Assembly (NCBI GenBank): GCA_020351025.1
Contig: CP070728.1
Span: 1-38,031, forward strand
Reading direction: 5' to 3'
Length of the DNA: 38,031 nucleotides
From: Planctomycetota bacterium
Lineage (GTDB): Bacteria; Planctomycetota; Phycisphaerae; Sedimentisphaerales; Anaerobacaceae
The position numbers were made by a program, and so were the translations under genes. Positions 16,657-24,426 of the stretch are shown piece after piece. Below the pieces are notes generated by a model. The model did no database searches and was not told the origin of the DNA. It was given only the letters and a program-made list of their open reading frames with translations. Each line of letters starts with the position of its first letter. The first letter of the stretch is position 1.

Positions 16657-17592
16657 TTAATAATCCGCAACAAGAACAAATTCGCCGCCACTTTGTTTGG
16701 CTACCATCTTAAGTAATTCACAATCGGTGTCTTGAGGCCAAAATCCTATCGTATTGATTCTCGTACCTGGTGCAAATCTCGCCAGCAGGTTTATAATCTT
16801 TTGGCTGAATCGGTGCTCGTCCTCAGTTGCCAACTCAAATCCATCAGTGAGAAAATAAATCACCGAAGGGCTGTGATTCCTGCTACCACGAATCTGCATC
16901 GCCCTTTCTAATGCCGCCAGCGCATTACTTCCGCCCCCTGGTTCAAGGGAATCTATAAACTTATATGCTCCAGATTTTGCCTGCTTCGTAGCTCGAAGCA
17001 ATCTCCCGTTCCCAGATTCAAACAGCCTGCCGCCTCCGAAGAAAATAATGTAAAAATACTGGTCTAACTGTAGCCTTCCAATCGATTCTTTAAGCTCTTT
17101 ACGAACCCGGCCGAACATCCCCTGCATACTCCCCGAACAATCCACAACATAACAAGCGGTACGCTCGTCAGTGAAACTGCCGAAAAATTCAATCCCGGCC
17201 GGAAAAATGGACGCACTCGGCAAAGAAAACTCACTTATAGAGAAAGGTGACTTTGCCAAATCCGCTCCATCTTTCGAGGCAGGTTTCACAGTACCAAAAA
17301 TCTGATTTGTAGCTGGCATCCTGTCTGCCTTATTGCTAAACCGGCCCTTTGTAGGCTTTGTTACCTTCGGCTTAGGAACTAGGGGGACAGCTTGCGTAAG
17401 CTTTTTCACTTGGCTTACTTTAGCTGTCGGCTTAGGCCTTCGCATTGCTGAAGTTTGTGAATGAGACAATTTGACAAACCCAAATACTGCAAATACTATA
17501 AAATGCAGGCTAAGCGAAACCACCCATGCCCAAAATGTTATACCCCCTCTTCGTCCGGCCAAAACCATCCTATGGGTCATCGATAAAGCCAA
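16657..17592 (-). CDS. TonB-like membrane anchor fused to a von Willebrand factor A domain
   Basis: 311 residues. Residues 20-41 form one membrane segment containing SLSLH (Ser26 to His30), which matches the SxxxH spacing that TonB uses to engage ExbB/ExbD. Residues 50-90 are rich in Pro and Lys, like the TonB periplasmic spacer. From about 146 a VWA domain begins (ACYVVDCSGSM) with the metal-site DxSxS at Asp151, Ser153 and Ser155, and TDG at 249-251. TonB's usual receptor-binding C-terminus is replaced by this VWA domain. The TTG start at 17592 is supported by GGAG 6 nt upstream (complement of 17599-17602); ATG 17580 is an alternative. It lies upstream of exbB-exbD. Its function is not known to me. 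Confidence 0.82.
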   Translation of the reverse strand: MALSMTHRMVLAGRRGGITFWAWVVSLSLHFIVFAVFGFVKLSHSQTSAMRRPKPTAKVSQVKKLTQAVPLVPKPKVTKPTKGRFSNKADRMPATNQIFGTVKPASKDGADLAKSPFSISEFSLPSASIFPAGIEFFGSFTDERTACYVVDCSGSMQGMFGRVRKELKESIGRLQLDQYFYIIFFGGGRLFESGNGRLLRATKQAKSGAYKFIDSLEPGGGSNALAALERAMQIRGSRNHSPSVIYFLTDGFELATEDEHRFSQKIINLLARFAPGTRINTIGFWPQDTDCELLKMVAKQSGGEFVLVADY

Positions 17593-17679
17593 AAAATACT
17601 CCGTTATTCTTTAGGGCCCCCATGCGCTCCACGGCGTCACACATGCGGACCTGGCAAACAATAGCAAAATGGAAACCAT

Positions 17680-18699
17680 CTATTCTACTATTTCCACTCG
17701 CGAGTAAACCGGCACTAACAGGTTATAGACCAAGATTGCATCCCCGTTATGAAGACGTACACATCCCTGTGAGCCCGCTGTCCCAATCTCCTCCGGCTTC
17801 CTGGTGCCGTGAATTGCAAAACCCATCCGACCAACGGCATCTCCTCGAAGTCCCTCTAATCCTACCCAGCGTGAGCCCAACGGATAATCAGGGTCATCAG
17901 ATTCATATTTCCTGCCGGAAATAGGGTCGGTCCAGGTAGGCTTTATCAACTTGCCGCCTGCCTTGACAGCCCAAAGACCCGTCGGCGTCTCCATACCGGC
18001 TTTACCCAGACCAACTGGAAAACTTCGCACAAACGTGTGCTGAAGATATAAATCCATTGTGAATGTCGAGCGGTATATCCTGGCGTGGAATGGGCCATTG
18101 ATTACTTTTATCGTCTCCCCCGCCTGCAGAGCTTCAGCCCTGCTGATATTGTTAATCTCCAAAAGAATCTCGTACGGCAGCTTAAATTTCGTCCCGATTG
18201 TTGAAAGCAGCTCACCTGCTTTGACCTCATAAGCACCGCAAAGTCTGTCCTCTGGATAAATCGTCCTGCTGAACAGCCACATATCAGCAAGCTTGGAGAG
18301 CTGCTCTTTAACATATGCCCGCTGTTTGCTGCTCATAGCCAGTGGTAACGCCTCATTGAGCCTGTCACGCGATTCTATAATCCTAGCTGGCTTTGCATTG
18401 AGATGTTCTGTAGCCTCGGCTATGAGCTGTTCGACCTTGGGATTAGGTTCGCCTGTAGGCGCCAGCTCAACTTCCAGCAGCTTCGGTTCGGGCTCGGTTG
18501 CTACTACAGGCGCAGATGTTTCACCCACTTGCGCCGTACTCATATCGCTTGAACGCCCACCTCCTTCGTCTTTACTGGAAGGTTCACGACCCCTGATAAA
18601 AACAACCAAAATAATAATTACCAACCCTGAAATGACATATATCCACCTTCTCCTTCTGACCCTCCTTCGTCTGCTGAGTCTACTAAACCAGCGAGCCAT
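17680..18699 (-). CDS. L,D-transpeptidase (YkuD) with LysM and N-terminal membrane anchor
   Basis: 339 residues. A very basic start (RLSRRRRVRRRR) precedes one membrane segment (about 20-36). Then come a low-complexity linker, a helical region, a LysM-like peptidoglycan-binding module (YEVKAGELLSTIGTKFKLPYEILLEINNI) and the YkuD catalytic domain. The active site is His297 in IHGT and SQGCVR with Ser310, Cys313 and Arg315. It makes 3-3 peptide crosslinks in peptidoglycan or anchors lipoproteins to it. An AAGGAGG ribosome-binding site (complement of 18706-18712) overlaps the end of the upstream cyclo-ligase gene. It shows that this lineage has a peptidoglycan wall. Confidence 0.9.
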   Translation of the reverse strand: MARWFSRLSRRRRVRRRRWIYVISGLVIIILVVFIRGREPSSKDEGGGRSSDMSTAQVGETSAPVVATEPEPKLLEVELAPTGEPNPKVEQLIAEATEHLNAKPARIIESRDRLNEALPLAMSSKQRAYVKEQLSKLADMWLFSRTIYPEDRLCGAYEVKAGELLSTIGTKFKLPYEILLEINNISRAEALQAGETIKVINGPFHARIYRSTFTMDLYLQHTFVRSFPVGLGKAGMETPTGLWAVKAGGKLIKPTWTDPISGRKYESDDPDYPLGSRWVGLEGLRGDAVGRMGFAIHGTRKPEEIGTAGSQGCVRLHNGDAILVYNLLVPVYSRVEIVE

Positions 18700-18711
18700 T
18701 TTTTTCCTCCT

Positions 18712-19284
18712 TTAGTCAGTATCAAAATATACTACTTCTTTATCGGTCACCAAAAAATCTACCGGCACATCTTTCGCTGTCACAGGCACTGAGTCAACCA
18801 CCTGCTCTGCGAAAGCAAAACCGCATTTTGATGCTTTAAGTTCATTGTTAGCGAAAAACCTGTCATAAAAGGAACCACCCCGGCCAAGACGATTGCCCTT
18901 CATATCAAAACCCAATGCAGGCGTAACAACCAATTCAATCTCCTCAAATGGCATCGGCACACCTGTTATGGGATTTCGCAAACCCGAAGCCGACGTTAAA
19001 AAGCCCGTCTCCAGCGAATTTATTTGCACCGCTATCATATGCCGTTGATGCCAGGAAATTCTCGGTACCGCAACTATCTTCCCAAGCTGCCACGCATAAA
19101 GTATTGCCTCGGATGTATCTACCTCATGCGGTAAAGATAAATACACCATTATCCCCGACGCATTGCGGAATTGAGGCGTTGAAACCAAATTCTGGCATGC
19201 TCTTCGGCTCTTCTCACTTCTCTGCTCGTCACTCATCTCACGCAAGCACTCCTGCAACTTAATACGCAACTGCCCCTTGTCCAT
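18712..19284 (-). CDS. 5-formyltetrahydrofolate cyclo-ligase
   Basis: ATP-dependent enzyme converting 5-formyl-THF to 5,10-methenyl-THF. The diagnostic GNRLGRGGSFYDRFF lies near the C-terminal third, preceded by VVTPALGFDMKGNR. The N-terminus has the usual basic helix (RIKLQECLREMS) and VYLSLPHEVDTSEAI. Length is about 190 residues from ATG 19284; an in-frame GTG at 19308 would add eight residues and overlap the end of mgsA. It belongs to the same folate network as pabB and pabC on the other strand. Position inside an mgsA to exbD run suggests simple housekeeping co-transcription. Confidence 0.9.
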   Translation of the reverse strand: MDKGQLRIKLQECLREMSDEQRSEKSRRACQNLVSTPQFRNASGIMVYLSLPHEVDTSEAILYAWQLGKIVAVPRISWHQRHMIAVQINSLETGFLTSASGLRNPITGVPMPFEEIELVVTPALGFDMKGNRLGRGGSFYDRFFANNELKASKCGFAFAEQVVDSVPVTAKDVPVDFLVTDKEVVYFDTD

Positions 19285-19288
19285 CTGA

Positions 19289-20662
19289 CTATCTTTCTTT
19301 TGCGCCACTTTTTTTGACCGATTTGCTATTTTGTATCAAGGTTTCCAGCTTTTGTAAATAACGCTTAATATTTTTTTCACACCCGAATTCCTTCGGCTCA
19401 TAATACTTTTTTCTGACCGACGCCGGAAGGTACTCTTGTGGAATGAAACCTTCTTTAAAATTATGTGGATATTTATAATCAGTCCCGAAGCCCGCCTTTT
19501 TCGCAGACCAATAGTGGTTGTCCTTCAGATGTTTTGGCACCGGTATCGTCCTCTGCGATTTCACGTCGCCTACCGCCTGCCATATCGCCGAAGATGATGC
19601 ATTTGATTTGGGCGCACAGGCAACGTAAATAGCCGCCTGTGCCAGTGCAAGCTGGGCTTCCGGCAAGCCAACAAACTCCGATATCTGCACTGCTGCTGCT
19701 GCCAGAACCGTCGCCATAGGGTCGGCATTTCCTACGTCTTCGGCCGCACAAACTGCAATCCGACGTGCTATAAAACGCGTATCCTCCCCGCCCGCTATCA
19801 GCCGGGCAAGCCAGTAAACAGTCGCATCTGGGTCGCTGCCACGCATACTCTTTTGCAATGCACTTGCCAAATCGTAATGGGTATCACCACTACCATCATA
19901 TGCAATCGCCTTTTGCTGAATCGAATCTTTCGCAACCTCCAGGTCAAACTTGATTTTCTTATCCGCTTGCTGCGAAGCCTGTGATAACACACCTACCTCC
20001 AGAGCTGTCAGCGCCCTGCGGGCATCACCATCACACATCGTCGCCACAAAATTCAGCACCTTCTCATCTGCCTCAATATCAAATTTACCGAGCCCTCTTT
20101 CCCTATCGGCAATCGCAATATTCAGCAATTGAAAAATGTCGTCCTGGGTAAGCGGCTCAAAATAAAAAACCGTGCTGCGGGAAATCAACGGAGAATTCAC
20201 CGCGAAAAATGGATTCTCCGTCGTTGCACCTATAAAGATTAATACACCAGACTCCACATCATCCAGCAAAACATCCTGCTGTGCGCGATTAAAACGGTGA
20301 ATCTCATTGATAAAAAGCACGGTCCGCCTGCCCTTAACTGATAGCCTGTCACGAGCAGATACAATTATCTCCCGTATATCCTTAACACTCGCTGCCGGAG
20401 CGCTAAGATAGTAAAATTCCGCCTTTGTGTAATTGGCTATCACTGCTGCCAGAGAGGTTTTACCCACTCCAGGCGGGCCGTAGAATATCAGACTGCTTAG
20501 TCTATCCGCTTCGAGCATCCTCCTCAGAAGTTTACCCTGCCCCAGAAAGTGACTCTGTCCGACGAACTCATCAAGGCTTCTCGGCCTCATCCGAACCGCC
20601 AGAGGTGCCGCTGAGTCAATATTGGCCTTTTCAGACGAGCTAAACAGCGTTTTATTGGCCAT
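19289..20662 (-). CDS. rarA: Replication-associated recombination protein A (AAA+ ATPase, MgsA/RarA)
   Basis: Clamp-loader-like AAA+ ATPase that acts at stalled replication forks. Counting from ATG 20662, Walker A is GPPGVGKT (62-69), the Walker B region reads FINEIHRF, sensor 1 is GATTENPFF, and the C-terminal part has DGDARRALTALE, ARRIAVCAAEDVGNADP and YKYPHNF, all family marks. The Walker B aspartate usual in this family is Asn119 here, while the catalytic Glu120 is kept. Promoter placement puts transcription within a base or so of an in-frame ATG at 20674, so a leaderless four-residue-longer form (MCRH) is possible. It heads a run of six minus-strand genes. Confidence 0.92.
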   Translation of the reverse strand: MANKTLFSSSEKANIDSAAPLAVRMRPRSLDEFVGQSHFLGQGKLLRRMLEADRLSSLIFYGPPGVGKTSLAAVIANYTKAEFYYLSAPAASVKDIREIIVSARDRLSVKGRRTVLFINEIHRFNRAQQDVLLDDVESGVLIFIGATTENPFFAVNSPLISRSTVFYFEPLTQDDIFQLLNIAIADRERGLGKFDIEADEKVLNFVATMCDGDARRALTALEVGVLSQASQQADKKIKFDLEVAKDSIQQKAIAYDGSGDTHYDLASALQKSMRGSDPDATVYWLARLIAGGEDTRFIARRIAVCAAEDVGNADPMATVLAAAAVQISEFVGLPEAQLALAQAAIYVACAPKSNASSSAIWQAVGDVKSQRTIPVPKHLKDNHYWSAKKAGFGTDYKYPHNFKEGFIPQEYLPASVRKKYYEPKEFGCEKNIKRYLQKLETLIQNSKSVKKSGAKER

Positions 20663-20674
20663 GTGTCGACACAT
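20661..20674. promoter_or_regulatory. 14-bp perfect palindrome over the rarA start
   Basis: ATGTGTCGACACAT is its own reverse complement. On the minus strand it covers predicted +1 to about +14 and joins the two candidate ATG starts of rarA. Placement right after the -10 box makes it a reasonable operator candidate. It is too short to prove this. Confidence 0.45.
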
Positions 20675-20681
20675 CTACTAC

Positions 20682-20710
20682 ATTATATGCAAGATACACA
20701 AAACTGTCGA
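20682..20710 (-). promoter_or_regulatory. Sigma70-type promoter for rarA
   Basis: On the minus strand: TCGACA (complement of 20705-20710), a 17-base spacer, TATAAT (complement of 20682-20687). Transcription should begin near 20675, at or next to the upstream ATG. No Shine-Dalgarno sequence is present. Confidence 0.7.
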
Positions 20711-20789
20711 AAATATATTTTAATCGCCACCTATCAAAACAAAGGCCTCGAGAGCAAAAAACCTTTCCCGAAATAACAAATAAATTTAC

Positions 20790-20818
20790 TTGACGCATCC
20801 CCCTTTTTGTTCTATAAG
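20790..20818 (+). promoter_or_regulatory. Sigma70-type promoter for trpB2
   Basis: TTGACG at 20790-20795, a 17-base spacer, TATAAG at 20813-20818. A small inverted repeat GAGGC/GCCTC (20819-20834, loop TTTTCT) spans the predicted start of transcription. GGAGG at 20862-20866 sits 9 nt before ATG 20876. The promoter is divergent from that of rarA, about 80 bases away. Confidence 0.7.
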
Positions 20819-20875
20819 GAGGCTTTTCTGCCTCTGACAGCATAAGAACACGTAATAAACTGGAGGCCAATCACA

Positions 20876-22264
20876 ATGGAACAAAAAATAATACTGAAAG
20901 AAAGCGATATCCCCAGACAATGGTACAATTTATCTGCGGATTTACCTACACCACTATTACCCCCGCTCGGCCCTGATGGAAAACCGATTACCCCTGATAT
21001 GCTCGCTCCGGTATTTCCAATGAACCTTATTGAACAGGAGGTTAGCACCGAAAGGTGGATAGATATACCACAAGAAATTCTTGGCATTCTCTACGGCTGG
21101 AGACCCTCTCCTTTAAAAAGAGCTGTATATCTCGAAAAGCACCTAAAAACACCCGCCCACATTTATTACAAAGACGAAAGCTATAGCCCACCGGGTAGCC
21201 ACAAACCAAATACCGCCGTGGCACAAGCTTGGTATAACAAAGAATTCGGTATCGAGAAACTAACAACCGAAACCGGTGCCGGCCAGTGGGGAAGCGCTTT
21301 GGCCTTCGCATGTAAACTACTCGGCCTGAAATGTAAAGTCTTCATGGTACGAATCAGTTATGACCAAAAACCTTTCCGAAAAATCATGATGCAGGTCTGG
21401 GATGCCGAATGTGTACCAAGTCCGAGTAACCAGACAAATGCAGGAAGGAAAGTTCTACAAGAATCCCCTGATACGCCGGGCAGTCTCGGAATTGCAATCA
21501 GCGAGGCCATTGAAGAAGCCGTGACCGACAAAAACGGCAAGACACGCTATTCGTTGGGAAGCGTGTTGAACCACGTATTACTCCATCAGACAATAATTGG
21601 GCTTGAGGCAAAAAAACAGCTCGAAATAGCTGGTGAAAAATTACCCGATATCATAATTGGCTGTGCCGGCGGAGGAAGCAATTTCGCCGGTCTGGCTTTT
21701 CCTTTCGTTCTCGATAAGATTAACGGCGCAGATATCAAAATTATTCCAACTGAACCGGAAGCTTGTCCCACAATGACTCGCGCGCCATTTGCTTATGACT
21801 TCGGCGATACTGCCTGCACAACCCCTCTTCTGGCTATGTACACACTCGGGCACGCTTTCGTACCTCCGCCAATACACGCTGGTGGCCTGCGATATCATGG
21901 TATGGCTCCTCTCGTTTGCCAAGCCATTGTTGAAGGACTTCTCGAGCCACGGGCATATCATCAGAACAAATGTTACGAAGCCGCTTTAACCTGGGCCGGT
22001 ACTGAAGGTGCTATATGCGCTCCTGAGACCAGCCACGCCGTGGCAACTGTCATTGATGAAGCCGTAAAAGCCAGAGAAGAAGGAAAAGAAAAGGTTATCT
22101 TGTTTAATTACAGTGGGCACGGGCTCATGGACCTTACAGGGTACGATGCCTTCCTGTCAGGAAAACTGACTGATTATTCGCTGCCAGATGAGGAACTGGA
22201 AAAATTTACCGCCGATCTTAAAGCTTTGCCAAAGGCACAGACCAGAAAAAGCGGTAAATGGTAA
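20876..22264 (+). CDS. Tryptophan synthase beta chain, type 2 (TrpB2)
   Basis: PLP enzyme of the long TrpB2 class, 462 residues against about 400 for TrpB1. Class marks are the N-terminal extension ([19 protein letters not shown]), [17 protein letters not shown], the PLP lysine in GSHKPNTA (Lys110), [13 protein letters not shown] (Glu132), and [15 protein letters not shown] for phosphate binding. TrpB2 joins indole to serine and usually acts without TrpA. It is a single-gene unit with its own promoter and no trp genes nearby, as is common for TrpB2. It may salvage indole or support tryptophan synthesis together with a TrpB1 elsewhere. Confidence 0.93.
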   Translation: MEQKIILKESDIPRQWYNLSADLPTPLLPPLGPDGKPITPDMLAPVFPMNLIEQEVSTERWIDIPQEILGILYGWRPSPLKRAVYLEKHLKTPAHIYYKDESYSPPGSHKPNTAVAQAWYNKEFGIEKLTTETGAGQWGSALAFACKLLGLKCKVFMVRISYDQKPFRKIMMQVWDAECVPSPSNQTNAGRKVLQESPDTPGSLGIAISEAIEEAVTDKNGKTRYSLGSVLNHVLLHQTIIGLEAKKQLEIAGEKLPDIIIGCAGGGSNFAGLAFPFVLDKINGADIKIIPTEPEACPTMTRAPFAYDFGDTACTTPLLAMYTLGHAFVPPPIHAGGLRYHGMAPLVCQAIVEGLLEPRAYHQNKCYEAALTWAGTEGAICAPETSHAVATVIDEAVKAREEGKEKVILFNYSGHGLMDLTGYDAFLSGKLTDYSLPDEELEKFTADLKALPKAQTRKSGKW

Positions 22265-22325
22265 GAACCCTTGTGATAAAAGCTCAAAGTCAACGGCCAT
22301 CTTAAAAATCGGGCTTGTGAGCCAT

Positions 22326-22353
22326 TTGAACTGTAAATGCAGATAGCTAATAT
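22326..22353 (+). promoter_or_regulatory. Candidate promoter for the first porin gene
   Basis: TTGAAC at 22326-22331, a 16-base spacer, TAATAT at 22348-22353. AAGGAG at 22395-22400 lies 8 nt before ATG 22409. The 144-base gap after trpB2 holds no gene and no convincing terminator. Confidence 0.4.
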
Positions 22354-22408
22354 AGACTGTTAAACGAAACTTGGGGGATGTGGTCTGCTGTTTTAAGGAG
22401 AATAGAGT

Positions 22409-23227
22409 ATGAGAAAAAAAGTTTTATTAACCACCATAATGCTGTTCATTACTGCGGGCCTCGCACAGGCCCAAGAAGATGAATTGCACGGCGCCGTCGG
22501 AATAACATACGACTCTAAATACATCTGGCGAGGATTTGACATTTACGGAGACAAAAGTGCAATTCATCCTTTTGTCGACCTCGATTTGTATGGAACCGGT
22601 TTCGGACTCAACATCACCGCGCATCGCGCCAACTCAGACAAATACGAAAATTCTGAACGATGGGACTACTCTTTATATTACCGTGGCTGTGCTTATGAAG
22701 AACAAACTTACGCAACTCAATACATGTTTGTTTATAGATACTACAATTATCCGGACAATACCTCGCACAGAAAAAATAGCTTAGACCTACAGGAAACTCA
22801 CGCCCTCTTCTCCTGGCCGAATATCCTACCAATTGAAGGCCTAGTCCCAAGATACTGCCTTGTTAAACTCTGGCCCTCCAACAGCGGTACCATAGTGGGA
22901 AGCGCGTCACCATCTGGTGGAACAGCTTCCGGTTTCGCACATATCTTCATGCTTGACTATGGCATACCGATGACCTGTCCCTTGACTGGCGAAAACAGAA
23001 CGCTAAATTTCCATTCAGAATTTGTATACAACGATGGTGTCGGCCCAAATGGTGCTAACGTAGACCAAGACTGGTCAAACGTTGTTGTCGGCCTTGCAAC
23101 CGATTTTGACCTCGGCAACAATCTTACTTTCACACCGGGAATTTACCATCAATTAACAATGGATAAATCCGTCAATCCCGATAAGGATGAAACCTGGGCC
23201 AGTTTGACCCTGACCTATAAATTCTAA
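22409..23227 (+). CDS. Outer-membrane porin, TorF-like (paralog 1)
   Basis: 272 residues with a signal peptide (about 1-21, cut after AQA) and a beta-strand-rich mature part. The start of the mature protein, GAVGITYDSKYIWRGFDIYGDKSAIHPFVDLDLYGTGFGL, is typical of TorF-family putative porins (pattern YxSxYxWRGxD). It ends in DLGNNLTFTPGIYHQ and an aromatic-ended strand LTYKF, as expected for an outer-membrane barrel recognised by the BAM machinery. It is followed by a strong terminator at 23255-23284. A close paralog follows. Substrate unknown. Confidence 0.82.
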   Translation: MRKKVLLTTIMLFITAGLAQAQEDELHGAVGITYDSKYIWRGFDIYGDKSAIHPFVDLDLYGTGFGLNITAHRANSDKYENSERWDYSLYYRGCAYEEQTYATQYMFVYRYYNYPDNTSHRKNSLDLQETHALFSWPNILPIEGLVPRYCLVKLWPSNSGTIVGSASPSGGTASGFAHIFMLDYGIPMTCPLTGENRTLNFHSEFVYNDGVGPNGANVDQDWSNVVVGLATDFDLGNNLTFTPGIYHQLTMDKSVNPDKDETWASLTLTYKF

Positions 23228-23254
23228 AACTTAACATGCAGTATACATTTAGGT

Positions 23255-23284
23255 AAAAAGGCCGGTTCTCACGCCGGCCTTTTT
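23255..23284 (+). terminator. Rho-independent terminator after porin 1
   Basis: 11-base perfect stem AAAAAGGCCGG / CCGGCCTTTTT with an 8-base loop (23266-23273) and a T run, 28 nt after the stop codon. The A/T arms make it work on both strands. Confidence 0.95.
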
Positions 23285-23342
23285 ATCTCAGTTCTGAAAC
23301 AAACTAACCTTCTCAGCTCATCCTTCCCACACAAGCTGTACC

Positions 23343-23371
23343 AAAAAAAAAAAAGAAAAAACCGTTTTTTT
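23343..23371. repeat. Homopolymer tract A12-G-A6 followed by CCG-T7
   Basis: A run of 12 A (23343-23354), one G, six A, then CCG and seven T. The A6-C and G-T6 parts form an inverted repeat. It lies in the 270-base gap between the two porin genes, after the first terminator and about 130 bases before the second start. A weak promoter-like pair (TTGATT at 23373, TAAACT at 23395) begins just after it. Runs like this are slip-prone and bend DNA. Confidence 0.6.
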
Positions 23372-23497
23372 ATTGATTTGCACTTGTATGCCGATAAACT
23401 TCTTAGGTATCTGACGGAATGTCGACGCTTTACAACAAATACAAAATTTGCGTGAGATATTGAAAAAGGACAGGTAAGCACTTTTAAGGAGACGAGT

Positions 23498-24334
23498 ATG
23501 AAGGGAAAAACAATTATAGTCAGTGTTGTAATCTTGTTGTGCGCGGTTAGCTCAGCACAAGCCCTGGAAGGTGAGCTAAACGGGAACGTCGGACTTACTT
23601 ATCTCAGCAGCTACATCTGGCGCGGCTTTGATTATTACGCAGATGACCACAGTGCATTTCACTCAAATATCGACTTGGATCTCTACGGCACCGGCATCGG
23701 CGTAAAGGTCCTTCTTTCAAGGGCCATCTCAGCTCCATTCGAAAATGCCGAGCGCATAAGCGTTGCCTTATCTTATGGTAACAGTCTTTTCGACGATGAA
23801 AATTACGTCACCGACTACACCACCGGCTGGGTGTATTATGGCTTCCCAGACGAATCCAGAAGTGGAAGCAAAACCTCTGCTCATGCTCAAGCTGCTCATA
23901 TGCAGGAGTACTTTTTAGCTCTCTCCTGGCCGGAAATCTGCCCGGCAGGTGTCGTCCCAAGCTACACCGCTGTAACTATGTGGCCGTCCGAGGGCGACTC
24001 CGCTGCACGAAAAAACTCAGGTTGGGCACACATCGTTGGATTCGGATATGATTTCACCGTGACAGGCTTCGTGCCGGAAATGCCAGAGCAAATCTTCCAT
24101 TTTTCTGCTGCGATGGTTTACAACGATGGAATGGCACCCGGCGTCGTCATAAACGCTGCGAGTGGAACCGTAGACCACGACTGGTCGCATGCCGTCTTCG
24201 GTATCTCAACTGACTTTGACATTGGTAATAATCTTACCTTCACACCGGCAGTTTATTACCAGTCCTCTTGGGAAGATACTGTCAACACAGAAGATGAAGC
24301 CTGGGTTACATTGGGTATGAAGTACGCATTCTAA
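23498..24334 (+). CDS. Outer-membrane porin, TorF-like (paralog 2)
   Basis: 278 residues with a signal peptide (about 1-23, cut after AQA). It follows the same plan as the gene before it: GNVGLTYLSSYIWRGFDYYADDHSAFHSNIDLDLYGTGIG at the front, VDHDWSHAVFGISTDFDIGNNLTFTPAVYYQ near the end, and a terminal barrel strand (WVTLGMKYAF). The pair arose by tandem duplication and has since diverged in the middle. The ribosome-binding region (TTTTAAGGAG) is nearly the same as in paralog 1. It has its own leader and a bidirectional terminator after it, so the two can be expressed separately. Confidence 0.82.
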   Translation: MKGKTIIVSVVILLCAVSSAQALEGELNGNVGLTYLSSYIWRGFDYYADDHSAFHSNIDLDLYGTGIGVKVLLSRAISAPFENAERISVALSYGNSLFDDENYVTDYTTGWVYYGFPDESRSGSKTSAHAQAAHMQEYFLALSWPEICPAGVVPSYTAVTMWPSEGDSAARKNSGWAHIVGFGYDFTVTGFVPEMPEQIFHFSAAMVYNDGMAPGVVINAASGTVDHDWSHAVFGISTDFDIGNNLTFTPAVYYQSSWEDTVNTEDEAWVTLGMKYAF

Positions 24335-24364
24335 TACGAACCAGGCAATTTACTATGTGTTAGG

Positions 24365-24398
24365 AGAAAAGACCGGTTCTACCAAACCGGTCTTTTCT
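24365..24398. terminator. Bidirectional terminator between porin 2 and the polyprenyl synthase gene
   Basis: 14-base perfect stem AGAAAAGACCGGTT / AACCGGTCTTTTCT with a 6-base loop (24379-24384). It lies 30 nt after the + strand porin stop and 28 nt after the minus-strand synthase stop, and has T-rich arms on both strands. Confidence 0.92.
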
Positions 24399-24426
24399 AA
24401 TTTCGGCTTATACGACCAAAACAGCA

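Noticed and set aside
22309-22325. GGCT-TGTG-AGCC hairpin after trpB2 as a terminator
   Set aside because: Four-pair stem without a T run.
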